Positions 1 to 10,902 of a stretch of DNA of 64,000 bases are shown here, piece after piece. Made by a program: the position numbers and the translations under genes. This DNA comes from Phalacrocorax aristotelis (lineage: Eukaryota > Chordata > Aves > Suliformes > Phalacrocoracidae). Within the stretch, counting starts at the first letter, position 1. The number at the start of each line of letters is the position of its first letter. The notes beneath the pieces were generated by a model. It was given only the letters and a program-made list of their open reading frames with translations, searched no databases and was not told the origin of the DNA. The DNA lies in NCBI RefSeq assembly GCF_949628215.1, contig NC_134282.1, positions 15,542,723-15,606,722 on the forward strand. The letters run 5' to 3'.

Positions 1-3000
1 CTCAGCCATACCACCCATGCTGTGGTTCGCAGGCCCCCTCTGTAGGCCCAGAGCCAGAAACCCCATTTTCTATCCTCAGGGAGAAGCGCTGTCTTCACAC
101 ACAATTAGGAGAACAACTGCCTTCATCCTGCCTGCAGGTTGTTTTAAAGATCACACGTTCACACCAAACAGCCTTGGAAGTGGGGAAAGGGGACCAGGCA
201 GGTTGTATCAGGCTTTACTCTGCAAGAGAAGGAGGGGTTTTCGGTTAGAGCACAGGATGCGGAATTAGGACATCCAGAGTGGCATCTCTGCTGACAGACC
301 GGGCAGCCCAGGAGGCATGGTGGCAACCCATGTCTGTGTGAGCTGGTCCTGCTTAGCTGAAAGCCTCTCTGGTGAGGCGTCCTGTGCTGCCCTGATGTTG
401 TCACATGGGCATAGTGTGTCGTGGGGAATCTGCAAGGCAGCTCTGAAGAAGACTTATTTTTGCCACCAACTGCCCTACTTTTTAAAACCAAGCTGAAGTA
501 AAACATTTCCTGATGTTCTGGTGTGGGGAAATGACATTCCCCTTCCCATTTTGGTGGTCAAAAGCACTGGAAATACCAAAGAAACACAGGTAATTCCCAG
601 GAGATTTTGAGCTGGAGAAGTGACAAGGTCCTGGGATGGAGAAGGGGTAGTCAGGCCAAGCTGGGCTCCCAGATCAGTTCCTTGTGCTCCAGAAAAGAGC
701 ATCCAAACCAGCCCTCAACTGCAGCACGGAAGAAATTTGCAAAAAGCAATCAGAGACCAACTAGCTCTACTTCAGCAGAGATATGACAAAGTAACCAAGC
801 ATAAAACCTGCCAAGCAGGTGCCAGCAGCATCACCCCTCCTCTCCCCTTCTGCCCCCTCCGTCAGCATCATCTGCTGCCCAAGCAGTTGAGCAAGAGCAG
901 GGTGAACGCCTGCATCTGCCAACCCCACGAACCTGGGGTCAGAGCGAGGTGCTGAGGTACCTGCCCCAGGCACCCAGCACTGCTGCCTGCAGCAGAGCAG
1001 AACCAGGGCCTGCTGGTTCCTGACAGAGGTTTAGCAGCAGGAAGAATTAGCAGAGAAACTTTCATGGCCTTGGATCTTAATGAGATCCATTTCCAAAAAA
1101 GCCCAGGGTCTCACTGCAGTTTCCAAGCAGAAAGGGATCACCTGAGGACTTTGAAAGGAGAGGTACTTCATTAGCACTACAAGAACAGAGCTTGGCAGGA
1201 AGGAAGAGTGGAGAGTTGAGCCCAGGCCACATGACAGGGCAGCATTTTGCTCCATCTGTGGTACGGATGTGGATGTTCAAGTGTGCTGGATTCCAGGTTA
1301 AAGGAATATGCATTTGTGCATATTCTTCTATAAGCAAGATGCCACTTAAAGGTCACACTGAACTGGCTTCTCTATGGTTCCCTGGGAGTAAAATAGGATT
1401 TGTGGCTATAGTAATTAAAGAAAAAAGTACCAGAATTGCTGTTTAGGCTGCACATAGCCTGGGATCTGGTTTCAGGGACTTTGCAGGGACATTCCATGCC
1501 ACTTCCAAGGACTTGTTAAAAAATACTTCATACCAGCAGAGTTCTGTGGTATTTTTTTCCAGCTAGTCCTGCAGGCTACCATGGGGAAATTCACTAGCAG
1601 GATTTCTGTAAGACTCTGACTCACACAGGAACTTTTATTACTGCTTTTAAATATTTGACTGCCTTTTGGCTGCTGGCAGAAAAGTTATTAAATGTTTTAC
1701 CAGACGTGGCCAGAAACTCTTTATAAAAACATCTTGGCCTGGCATAAAGCATATGTCTGTACTTATCTCCGTAGCATGTGCTCAAAGCTTTCACATGTCC
1801 CCTGGCAGTGGAAGAAACTTGGGACCTTCGTGTTTCTAGGCTGTGAATAAACAGAGCATCCAATGTCCTGTGCTCATGTGAGTAAATCTTCTGGTATGCA
1901 AATAGTCCTGCTGCAATAAGCAAGATATATCAAATTTGCAGGACTGAAGAGGCCAGGGCCCCAGCACAGACTCTAGGTTATGGTTCATGTGCACAGCTCA
2001 GCGGCCTGATCCTGCCAGGATCTTTCTACTCAGCCACTCAAGCCTTACTCAGGGATTAAATTGCGTGAGGAGCTCTTACTTTTGCAAGTAGTCCTGTTAA
2101 CGTCACTAGGTCTGGTGACATTTTCAGTACTGCGTGACACATTGTTTCTTTGCTCAAAGCTCTTTCCCCTCCATCATTGTTTTTTCTCCCTACATCTTCC
2201 CTCACACAAATTAAGATGAAACAAAGAAAAAGCATCCCACAGCAGAGATGAGCTCGTCCCAGCGCTGCATGAAAGAAAGCAGGAATAAAATCACTGCCTG
2301 TTTCTGCTTTCGCAACAGCAGTAAATCAGGATGTTCTACTAAAGGGGCTGTTCCTCAGAAGTACTTGTGCCTGTATTTTGTTGCTCTACTCCCTGATTAT
2401 TTTGCTGTGTGATACAGTGATCAAAAGAAGTGGGTTATCACTAAAAGTGCCTGCTGCCTACCTACTTAGGTAGCTGTGCTTCAGGAACGTAACAAATACA
2501 TCTTCAACTTCTCTGCATCCCTCCGTGGGTATCCTGGAGCTGAATGCACCTGCAGCGGTGATAAACACAAGTGGGTAAGTGAAAGGAGAGACAATCTGCA
2601 CACCAGGGGCAGAGCAGGCTGGAAGCAGCCCCGTTACTACTGCATGGTGCAGGGGTATGCCCAGACTGCCCCCCACTTTACAGGCGTTACCTCTTAAAGG
2701 ACTAATCCTGGTACTGCTAACTCCCTAACCTCAGCAGCTCAGATTTGCTGGAGATCTCATGCTCAAGCAGCCAGCCTGCTCTGGGCTCCTTCCTATTCTG
2801 GCACCAGTGCTAAAGTAGAGCAGCTTGGAGCTAGCTCAGGGGTGTCCCTGCAGGCTTCGCTGTAGGCAAATCTCATGTTAGACAGCTGTCAGTGAGGCTG
2901 AACTCTGGTGTAATGTGAGGGGCATTCAGGCCCAGCCTCTGATCTGCACCATTTCATTGCAGATTAACCTCAAATTCCCACATTTCAGTGGCTTCTGCTT

Positions 3001-3120
3001 GAGTGCAGATGGCAGGATCGGGCCCCGCTGGGCTGGAGGCACAGAATGACCATTTGAGGATCCAAAAAGGCTCACAGGTGCCCTCCTGGGTGCGAGTTCT
3101 CCCTGCTCCCAGCCATGCAG

Positions 3121-3240
3121 GCGCACTGCGCCGACACACGCCATCACCAGCTGCATCCAAGCCAACACTCTTTGCACTGGCGCGTTATCGCTGACACCCA
3201 CGCCGGCCCAGTGGCAGTGAGTCGCGAGCCCCGCCGCATC
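3121..3240. promoter_or_regulatory. CpG-dense patch
   Basis: There are 13 CpG dinucleotides in 120 bp, including GCGCACTGCGCCGA, GGCGCGTTATCGC and GTCGCGAGCCCCGCCGC, in surroundings where CpG is sparse. It could be a small unmethylated island or promoter of an unannotated transcript. There is no TATA box or recognised start. It is shorter than a standard CpG island. Confidence 0.3.
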
Positions 3241-4879
3241 CATCTACCAAAACCTGAGGAGCAGGATGGGTATGGTTTGCAGGCTGTTTGCTCCCACAGG
3301 TCCGAAAGTGCCCAGAGCAGCCCTGCATGTCCCGGGGAGCCAGGCAGGGCAGAGCCCAGCACTAGCAAGGGCCGCTGGTGCCCTCTGTTGTCACAAAAAA
3401 ATACAGGAGCTGCTGAGAGCACGACATGCCACCCAGGATGAGGTGCAGGGCACCCACCTCTTTGGGCTACAGGTGTCGGGACAGGCTGAGCCTGGCAGAT
3501 TCCAGGGAAGAGCCCAGGCTGACTGCAATAAGAGCTCAATGGGTTTAGCTTTGGTTTTGGGTGCTGTTGGCACCCACATAGAGCAAGAATGGCTGCTTCT
3601 CACTCAACTCCTTCATCTTCTAAGGGGTCTACTGCATCAGCCAGGGGATCTCAGAACATCCCAGGATGTTGTTTCTGCCCACCTAAATAGTTACAGGCAT
3701 GCATCTGAAACAGTCCATGGAAATCACGTCCAGTTTCCCAACTAAATAGTACATGGGCAAAAGAATCCACTTTCTCTTAAAAAAAATAAAGGAGTGCAGC
3801 ATCGTGGTGCATGAGGGCTGATGCCTCAATACAGGAAGTGGCACTGACTAGTCTCTGCCGAGAACATCTCAGCCCCTGCTGCCCATCTCTGAAGAGCTGC
3901 CAGTTCACATATTGCTTTTCACAATACGAAATACCAGCATGTTCCAGCATTGGCTGCTCTGAGCATCTCCCTGGGCTGGGCTCAGGATCCTACCGAGTAC
4001 TTACAGGGCTGTAAGTGCTGCTAGCAGGGAACCTCACCTGTCACAGTCCGGGGGCTCCTTCACCCTGCAAGCTGGACCACTAGCCATAGTGACAGGCAGC
4101 ACTCTCCTGGGCTGTCTATGGGATTTCAGAGTGCCTTCCTGGTCACCCACATCTCAGTGCATTTGTTCACCATCTGCTGAAGCTGGTCCCACCATCTTCT
4201 GGGTGAGGCTGCAGTAGGGAGAGGCCTGGCAGGCAAACCAGGTTTGAGTTAGGTTGATGGGGCCAGGTCTGAGTCCAGCTACTCAAAGAGCAGAGCCTCT
4301 TTTTGTCAAAGGTGCTGAAATCCCAACACAGGGGGCTACAAGCAGGAGAACATGCCTAGAAAATCTCATCCTAAATGTGGCTTGTAATTTTCTTATGGTC
4401 CTGGCCCAGATACCCACAGTTTAGGCTCTGCAGTCTGTGCCTCAAAAGACATATCTGACAATCCAGCTTGCAGCACAACTAGCCCCCATCCTCTCAAAGG
4501 GCAGCATACCTCCCACCAGCCTCCAAGCAACAGCAGAGCCTCAGGCGTCACTCAAGCACAAGGTTTTGGGCTCTGTTGCAGCCTCCCACCCCATTCCCAG
4601 ATATAGCAGGGAGCTTGCATTCTCTACTCACCAACAGGGGCCCAGCCCTGCTGAACAGACATCCATGTATCTTGGAGAGTCCTCAGGCTCAGATGCATTT
4701 CAGGGCTTGCAGATGATATGATGATACAGCCATCACCTTAAAAATTAATACATGAAAACAGGGTCTCTTAACTGGAGTAGACAGACTTGACTCTACTCAG
4801 AGCAGAACAGACAGCAGGAAGTGGTTTGTTTCCACCTCCACAGCAATGATCAGCTGTAATTTGTGTGCACATCACAAGG

Positions 4880-5175
4880 CAGCACTAGTGAATTATTATT
4901 TTAATACTAATTTATGTAACACCTATCACAAAAAAACTCCTTATAATCTGTAAATATTTGTGTAATTAAGTCTTAATATTATTATCGGAGGTAAAAGAAA
5001 AAGTGCTACCTGGTCAACTCAGTATAAATTTTACTCTGTGAATTATCGCTGCAGAGATGCATTTTCTCCATATTTGTTATTAAAAATGGCTGCAACAATT
5101 GCAGCCTCTGATTGATTGTTAACTTGCTAATAATGCAGCTCAGGAGTTTCAGATGTAGCAATTATGTGCTGTATT
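4880..5175. promoter_or_regulatory. Candidate conserved noncoding element
   Basis: This is an AT-rich block in GC-richer surroundings. It has an 8-bp-stem inverted repeat, GGCTGCAA-CAA-TTGCAGCC (5088-5106), a TGATTGAT PBX-like pair, CTAATAATGC and CAATTATG cores. This composition is typical of developmental enhancers, and the area is inferred to lie between OPA1 and HES1. Conservation was not tested. Confidence 0.25.
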
Positions 5176-6581
5176 TTTGCAGTTTGGGAATGGTATTAAC
5201 AACACACTGGAAATCTCTCCTAAAAGGTGCATTGCTTCCTTCCTTGTGCTTCCCACAAACACTCCTGCCTCCAAAGACCTCTTGCTGATTATCTGTGGGA
5301 ATTACAGGCTAAGGAGTGACAGACACAGCTGGGGCAACTCACCAAGCCCTGAGAACGAGTATCAATCAAAGACTGGGCAGTGCTGTGCCTTGAGCACAGA
5401 TGACCCACCCTAGAAGTCAGCATCTTATCTGAGAGGGCAACAGGACTCAGTTTTTCAGCAAAGGCAAGTTTTTTCACACAGGCTGTCTTAAAGTCTGCAT
5501 CATTGCTAGAGCATTCAGTCACACAACAGAAATGCAAGGTAATACAGCAATCTGGCCTGTTCGCTGGGTTCTCATCAGAATAACCAAGAGCAGGCCTTAC
5601 ACTTGTCATGCCAGCTGCTAGGTTGGACCCCAGCCCTGCAAGGTGCTCCTTGCAGGCAGAGCCTCTCCACGTGGGTGGCACTGCTCGCGGCAGGGGCAAG
5701 CGCTGTCAGTCTGCACACCCTGCCTTAGGAACTCCTAGATCAGCACAGTCTATTTTATTTAACAATCCCATTTCCTTTTCCTGAATTTCTGGAAACAGCC
5801 TGGCACGGCTCCAGGTTTTTCTTTCCAAAGCACAGCCTGCACATGGAAATAAAAACATTTAGAAAGGGATTGGCTGTGCTCATTGGCTGAACAGCTGTGC
5901 CGAGACACTGAAGGAGTGGAAAGTGGTGTGGAGCTTCACACCTTCTCCTGTAACCGCAGACAGTCTGTTTCCAGTGCGAGGTATGTTTGCTCGTGTGTTG
6001 TCTCCCCCAGATGCCTCTATCATTCTGTACTGATCCCCTGCGGGGCTGCGGGCAGGGACTGCCAGAGCTCCCAGGCCAGACAGAGCTGCACACACAAAGA
6101 GGGATAATGAGGTTTAGGAAGGATTGATTTCATGACAAACCTCATGTAGGAGCACAGCACAGGCAGTGCTTTGCCCATTGTAGACCACACAGATATGCAG
6201 AACTCCTTTAGACCAAGTAAATGCTAATATTATAAATAACGAGTAGCTTAAACGCATTGTGGAAAAGGAGGGTCTGATCTTGTTACAAAATCCTTGTGGA
6301 CATCCCCATGCATCTGCGTAAACCAGGTAGGGCCAGGCAAACTGCTACAAGGATCCTGTTGTGGTGTTACAATAACATCTTCAGGACATTTGTGGCTCCA
6401 TCTGGATCCACGTCCCGTGAAAGTGCATTGGAAACGTACCCTCCAAAGGGCTCATCTGTTGCAATAATTTACAGAGGAAAGATGACAGAGAAGAGCAAAA
6501 CCCTGGCTAGAACAGTGCAAAGGGCTCAAAGTTGCGCTTTCATGGTCAAGGTTGCTCTCTGTGGTTTGTTTAAACTTTCAG

Positions 6582-7191
6582 GGTCTGAGGGAGCTAGGAC
6601 TGTTCAGCCTGGAAAAGAGAAGGCTCAGGGGGATCTTATCAATGCGTATAAATATCCACTGTGAAGGTGTAAAGATGATGAAGTCAGGCTCTTCTCAGTG
6701 ATGACCAGTGGAAGGACAAGAGGCAATTGCATAAATCAAAACACAGGTTCTACTTAAACATAAGAAAAAATATTTTTTTATGAGGTAGGGACCCCAGTTT
6801 GAATGTGGCCCTATGGGTACCCCTTGCTCCCCCTGTAATCAATAGCAACGTACTTCTTGGGGAAACCCCTCTGATTTGCACCAGGGATCAGTAACCCTAG
6901 AGGTAAATTTGCTCCTTAGCTTCCTGAATGGATTTTTTCTTTGCTGCCCATGTGTGCTGATAAAATGGCATCCTAGGGCTGTGTAAAGGATGCTCTAGAC
7001 TCGACAGAGCTGGCCACACACTGGAATAGGTTGCCCAGAGAGGTTGTGGAGTCTCCATCCTTGGAGATATTAAAAATCCAGCTGGACACAGTACTGGGCA
7101 ACCTGCCCTAGCCGACCATGCTTTGAGCAGGGCATTGGAATAGACAATCTCCAGAAGTACCTCTGACCTCAACCATCCCATGATTCTATGA
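6582..7191 (+). mobile_element. CR1 LINE 3' fragment, apparently interrupted
   Basis: CR1 sequence begins at CTGAGGGAGCTAGGACTGTT and continues GCCTGGAAAAGAGAAGGCTC, GGATCTTATCAATG and AAACATAAGAAAAAAT to about 6785. It resumes at about 7003 with GACAGAGC, CACTGGAATAGGTTGCCCAG, GGAGATATTAAAAATCCAGC and GACAATCTCCAGAAGTACCT, ending CATGATTCTATGAG. About 217 bp in between (6786-7002) do not look like CR1. Both parts share orientation and order, so they belong to one copy. It is older than the fragment at 31962. Confidence 0.9.
6786..7002. other. Unidentified DNA inside the CR1 copy
   Basis: This stretch separates two collinear parts of a CR1 fragment. It has no poly-A tail, terminal inverted repeats or target duplication that I can see. 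It may be an inserted short element or an unusually diverged CR1 segment. Confidence 0.4.
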
Positions 7192-7860
7192 GTAGAGGTT
7201 AAAATTAGAATTAATAGAAAATAAAAATATCACAAAAAATTGGAAGAAGCTGTTGAATGAGGCATGCCACAGGTACTTCAGTAGATGCTTAAGTGAAACG
7301 TTCTTGGCTTACAGATGTTACCAGAGAACTGTGCTGGCCTTTTCTGTGCCCCAAAAGCCAAACAGAGACCAAAGGGAAGCCAAAAAAATGAAGCTGGTAG
7401 TCATCAATTAGCGTGCTTCACCTCTCAGGCTGCTTTCCTTCGGAATGGGACAGTCAGGCCAAGCCATTGCTAAACATGTATTTTTAGGACGATGAATTTG
7501 AAAATTGTATTTTTGAAAATAAAATTTCATTTTACCAGGAGTATTTATCATGTGCTTCTTTCAAATTAATATGCTACATATAGCCTTTGGCCAGTGCAAT
7601 TTATTCTATTTGACACTGTATTTCTCCTGGAAAGTAGGATTTATACCCAAACCAAACATTTTTGTGGGGTTTTAGATTCACAGGTTAAACACACAATAAA
7701 ACCAGATATCTCCCCATTGCAGGTAGAGAAGAGGAAAGAATTCTTGGCATTTTAATCACCACATGAAGATCAATGGATGACTTTATGGTTTTTTGTGGAG
7801 AAAGACAGGACAGGGAAAAAAATCACATGTATCGATTCTCAGGCATCAGTGAAATGAATA

Positions 7861-8146
7861 ATAGGGTGAAATGTCCTACGTAAGTTCTTTGCAGGTCTTG
7901 TGAAAGCTGCCTGCCAAGGAAATGTAGCTGTGCATGTAGGTTGTGATTATGCTAAAGAGGCACTAAATTAGTACATTACATGCCCCATTTAGCACTACTG
8001 TGCAAAATCTGAGAGTGCTAATACATTTTGTTTCTAGGGTCAAGAATCATTAAAGAATGGATTCATGGTCATTCATTAGCCAGGAAATTAAAGTTTGACA
8101 GCTGCTTTTCAGTTCTGATTTCTCTTAAATGGCAGCATTATATTAG
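7861..8146. promoter_or_regulatory. Candidate conserved noncoding element
   Basis: The block is non-repetitive and motif-dense: GTGATTATGC (POU-like), ACTAAATTAGTAC, ATCATTAAAG, CATTCATTAG and the composite TGACAGCTG (8096-8104), which overlaps a MEIS-type TGACAG and an E-box CAGCTG. It is followed by a T16 tract at 8153-8168. Function is inferred only from texture. Confidence 0.25.
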
Positions 8147-9199
8147 AAAGCCTTTTTTTTTTTTTTTTCTTTAAACTTTCCAGACTGTGGAAAGGTGAGT
8201 GTCATCCTTAAAGCACAGCATCCCCAAGTCACCCAGCCAGACTTACTTTGTAAGGGTGCTCCATGGCTTTGGGGATCATTTACATGGGCTGAAAATGTCA
8301 CTATGTGCTATTGAGAGTGGTTTCTTGCTTAGCTATATGGTTGTAAATGATCCGGGTTTAGAGTTGTAACTCCACTTCTGCTAGGTTTGCATTGCAAAGG
8401 AATCCATACATTGTGCAAGCAGAAACAAGGCCCTGCGGTCCTCTGTGGGTCACCAGTCCCAGGAGAGCAAATGGAAGTTGTGCATGTGTATTTAGAGAGA
8501 ATGAACCCTTTCATTAAAACAAAAGGAGCAAGTAATCCACCAGTCCTCTCAACTCTCAGCAGGGCTCAAGGTAGGAGAAACCCAGCTTGCCCACTAAGGT
8601 AGGCATGTAACATGGGGCTCAGGGAAAGTCCTTGGTAACCCCAACAAAATTCCTTGGATTAGGGTCTCCATTCTGCAAAAGCCTCTGCACGTGAGAAGCC
8701 TCCCTGAGCTCAGTGGTACAACTCACGTGAATACATGCCGCGTTGCAGACACAAGTGTTTGCGAAACTGCCGTCCAGCTGACAAAACGCATAGTCCAAGG
8801 GAGAGATTAGCTGACACTCGAGATGGTTTTGTTCCCCACCCTGTATCAGTAGCCACTGCAAATATGTACGCAGAGACATTCCCCTTTTCTGTTTTCCAGT
8901 TTGCTCCTACTAAATTTATATCAACAATAGGAATGATCTTGCTTGCCCCACACAACAGCCATCCTAACAAGAGCCGTGTTTTACACCACCACAGCATTAT
9001 TCTTCCTGTCATGCCTCAAAGCATTTTGTACACTACAGCTAACATTTGAGGAACCTAACTGTCCTACAGAACAAACCCTGATTTCCTGCGTGAATACTAG
9101 TTATATGCTGATCTCTCTGAAGAACTGGTATCTCCCTCTGGAAAAAAGCAGCACTGAAATGTCAGCTTTGCATGGGAAAAAAGCTTAAGGAGGCAGGAG

Positions 9200-9228
9200 A
9201 AAAAAAAAAAAGAAAAAAAAAAAAGAAA
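9200..9228. repeat. A-rich low-complexity tract
   Basis: A runs interrupted by single G residues. No LINE or SINE sequence precedes the tract, so I do not read it as a retroposon tail. Confidence 0.8.
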
Positions 9229-9235
9229 GCCAAGC

Positions 9236-9390
9236 AGCCTGGAGCCTTCTATTGATCAGAGCCTGTGGGTTGCCTTTGATTAATAATCTCTGCATCAATA
9301 CCACAACTGATGTAATATCCAAATATGTTGCATTAAAAATGCCAACATCCAATTGGATTGATCTGGTTATTTGTACTATTATACACTCAG
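9236..9390. promoter_or_regulatory. Candidate conserved noncoding element with TCF/LEF-like site
   Basis: The block has CCTTTGATTAATAATC, in which a TCF/LEF core CTTTGAT (9274-9280) abuts a homeodomain-type TTAATAAT. It also has two ATTGATC sites (about 9250 and 9357) and CCAATTGGATTGATC. It directly follows an A-rich tract at 9200-9228. This is the most enhancer-like texture in the first 15 kb. Confidence 0.28.
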
Positions 9391-10711
9391 TCCCAGCCAG
9401 AAGAATAGTGATATGACTGACCTTATTGCTAAATAAGAAAACTTAGAAAAAAATTATTTCACATTTCACTCACCACAAAACACTGTCCCTCTCAGGCAGG
9501 CTAGCAAATAACCCCCCAAATTTACAAAGTACAGCTTAAGAACTAGGACACTTATAGAGCAGAAACACACTAAATCCAATAATTTATTCATTAGAATTTA
9601 TTTCTTCTCTTATAAGTAGTTAGAATCGAAAGACCATATTTTATAGTGATAAAGCATTGCTCAGCTCTAAAGATCCTGTGCTCTTTGATAAATTTCTGCT
9701 GAATGCATTTCCCTTTTGCTGAAATGTTGCTTTCCCCAGGGAGCAGAGTAGCAGACACGGAGCGCTACCAGCCTGACTTCAGGTTTAAGTTCTTTACCCA
9801 GTCCTGTCTTGGAGGTCTTCTGCACCAGAACAACCTGCCTCTACCCTCCAGGATTATTCAGCTGCCCTAATGCACCTTGCTGTTACTGTGCTCCCAGCCC
9901 CAAGGGTGGCGAGATGCAGAAGCTGGGCCTCGAGCGTGGCCTGGTTAGAAGGAGCTCAGTGGGGATCCTGCCTCTACATGATGTGATTCCAGGGTACCTT
10001 CAGTGGGCACCTCTGAGCCTTCATGGTGTGCAGTGTTTCTTGGACCCCACAAATACACTCCCACATAATACAGCTGATGGTCTGTCATAACCAAGTGACT
10101 CCAGGAGTTGCAGCCCTCCTGAGAACACACGAGTACCCAGAAAACACACAAATATCCAGATCCTCAAACAAAACCACAGCGAGCTGCTGACATGCAGCTT
10201 TGGTGCCAGCAGCCTAGTTGCTGCTTTTTCGGTCCCTGCTCTCCTCCCAATTGTACTTGCTGGTACAATCACAGCTGAGCACAGATAGGGACCCAGAAAG
10301 CCCTGCTGCGCTGGGACCAGCCCGCACAGCCCCACAGTTGGGTACGGGCATGTTGTGCCCTTTCCTGTTGCTGCTTTTGGCTGCTAGCCCCATCACAGCC
10401 ATCCCACTGCGACAGCCCCTTCGGGCCATGTCTCACAATGCTGGCAAGTATTCTCTTGCCAGGCTGCAAAAAACCAACTCTAATTAATATTTTCTGGAGG
10501 ATCCCCCTCCTGCCACCCTAGAAAGGATGCTGCAGGAGGCAGATGTGCAAGCCCAAGGTGGCAGGGCAGAGAGGAGGGTGCTTGAAAACACTCGATGAGT
10601 CTCCTGGGCCGAGAGTTATCTCCCATTTCCTTTGAGAGCCTACAAGAGACAGCCTTCCCAAAGCAACCTCTGAGGTGGCCCGTTCAGCTTTTGTCTCCGT
10701 CAGCAAAAAAA

Positions 10712-10902
10712 TTTCTGCCCCAGCGGCTCCGAACAAGGCTTCCATTAACTCCATCCCCGCGAGGGCAGCACGTGGGACAAAAAGCCCAACATTGCGTCCC
10801 AGCCCTCAGACAAGCCTGGAAACAAACGTTGCAGGAATTTGTCAGAATAAAATCACCCGCTCGGTGTCACCGCATACATTTACCTACCTCAGCGCCTATT
10901 CA
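10712..10902. repeat. Similar element, copy A
   Basis: This segment aligns with copy B (28917-29100) in the same orientation. Shared landmarks in order are TTTCTGC, ACAAGG, CATTAACTC, CAAGCCTGGAAACAAA (10811-10826), CAGGAAT, GTCAGAA and CATTTACCTACCTCAG (10877-10892). The two 16-nt exact blocks are 66 bp apart here and 69 bp apart in copy B. It may be an unnamed old interspersed repeat or a duplicated noncoding element. The overlapping 120-codon plus-strand ORFs show no known domain. Confidence 0.8.

Larger units (their letters stand above)
1..6581. other. Intergenic, GC-richer, no recognised gene
   Basis: I saw no exon with recognisable protein similarity, no RNA gene and no identifiable mobile element. 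Short ORFs occur on both strands, the longest being 159 codons at 3266-3745 (plus), just after the CpG patch; I do not recognise its product. The segment is inferred to be the gene desert between OPA1 and HES1. Confidence 0.6.
7192..10711. other. Intergenic, no recognised gene
   Basis: Apart from the two candidate noncoding elements and the low-complexity tracts listed separately, I saw only short ORFs without protein similarity or splice-bounded exon character. Confidence 0.6.

Noticed and set aside
3144-3539. 131-codon minus-strand ORF overlapping the CpG patch
   Set aside because: It overlaps other ORFs on both strands, is proline/cysteine-rich as expected from GC composition, and has no known similarity.
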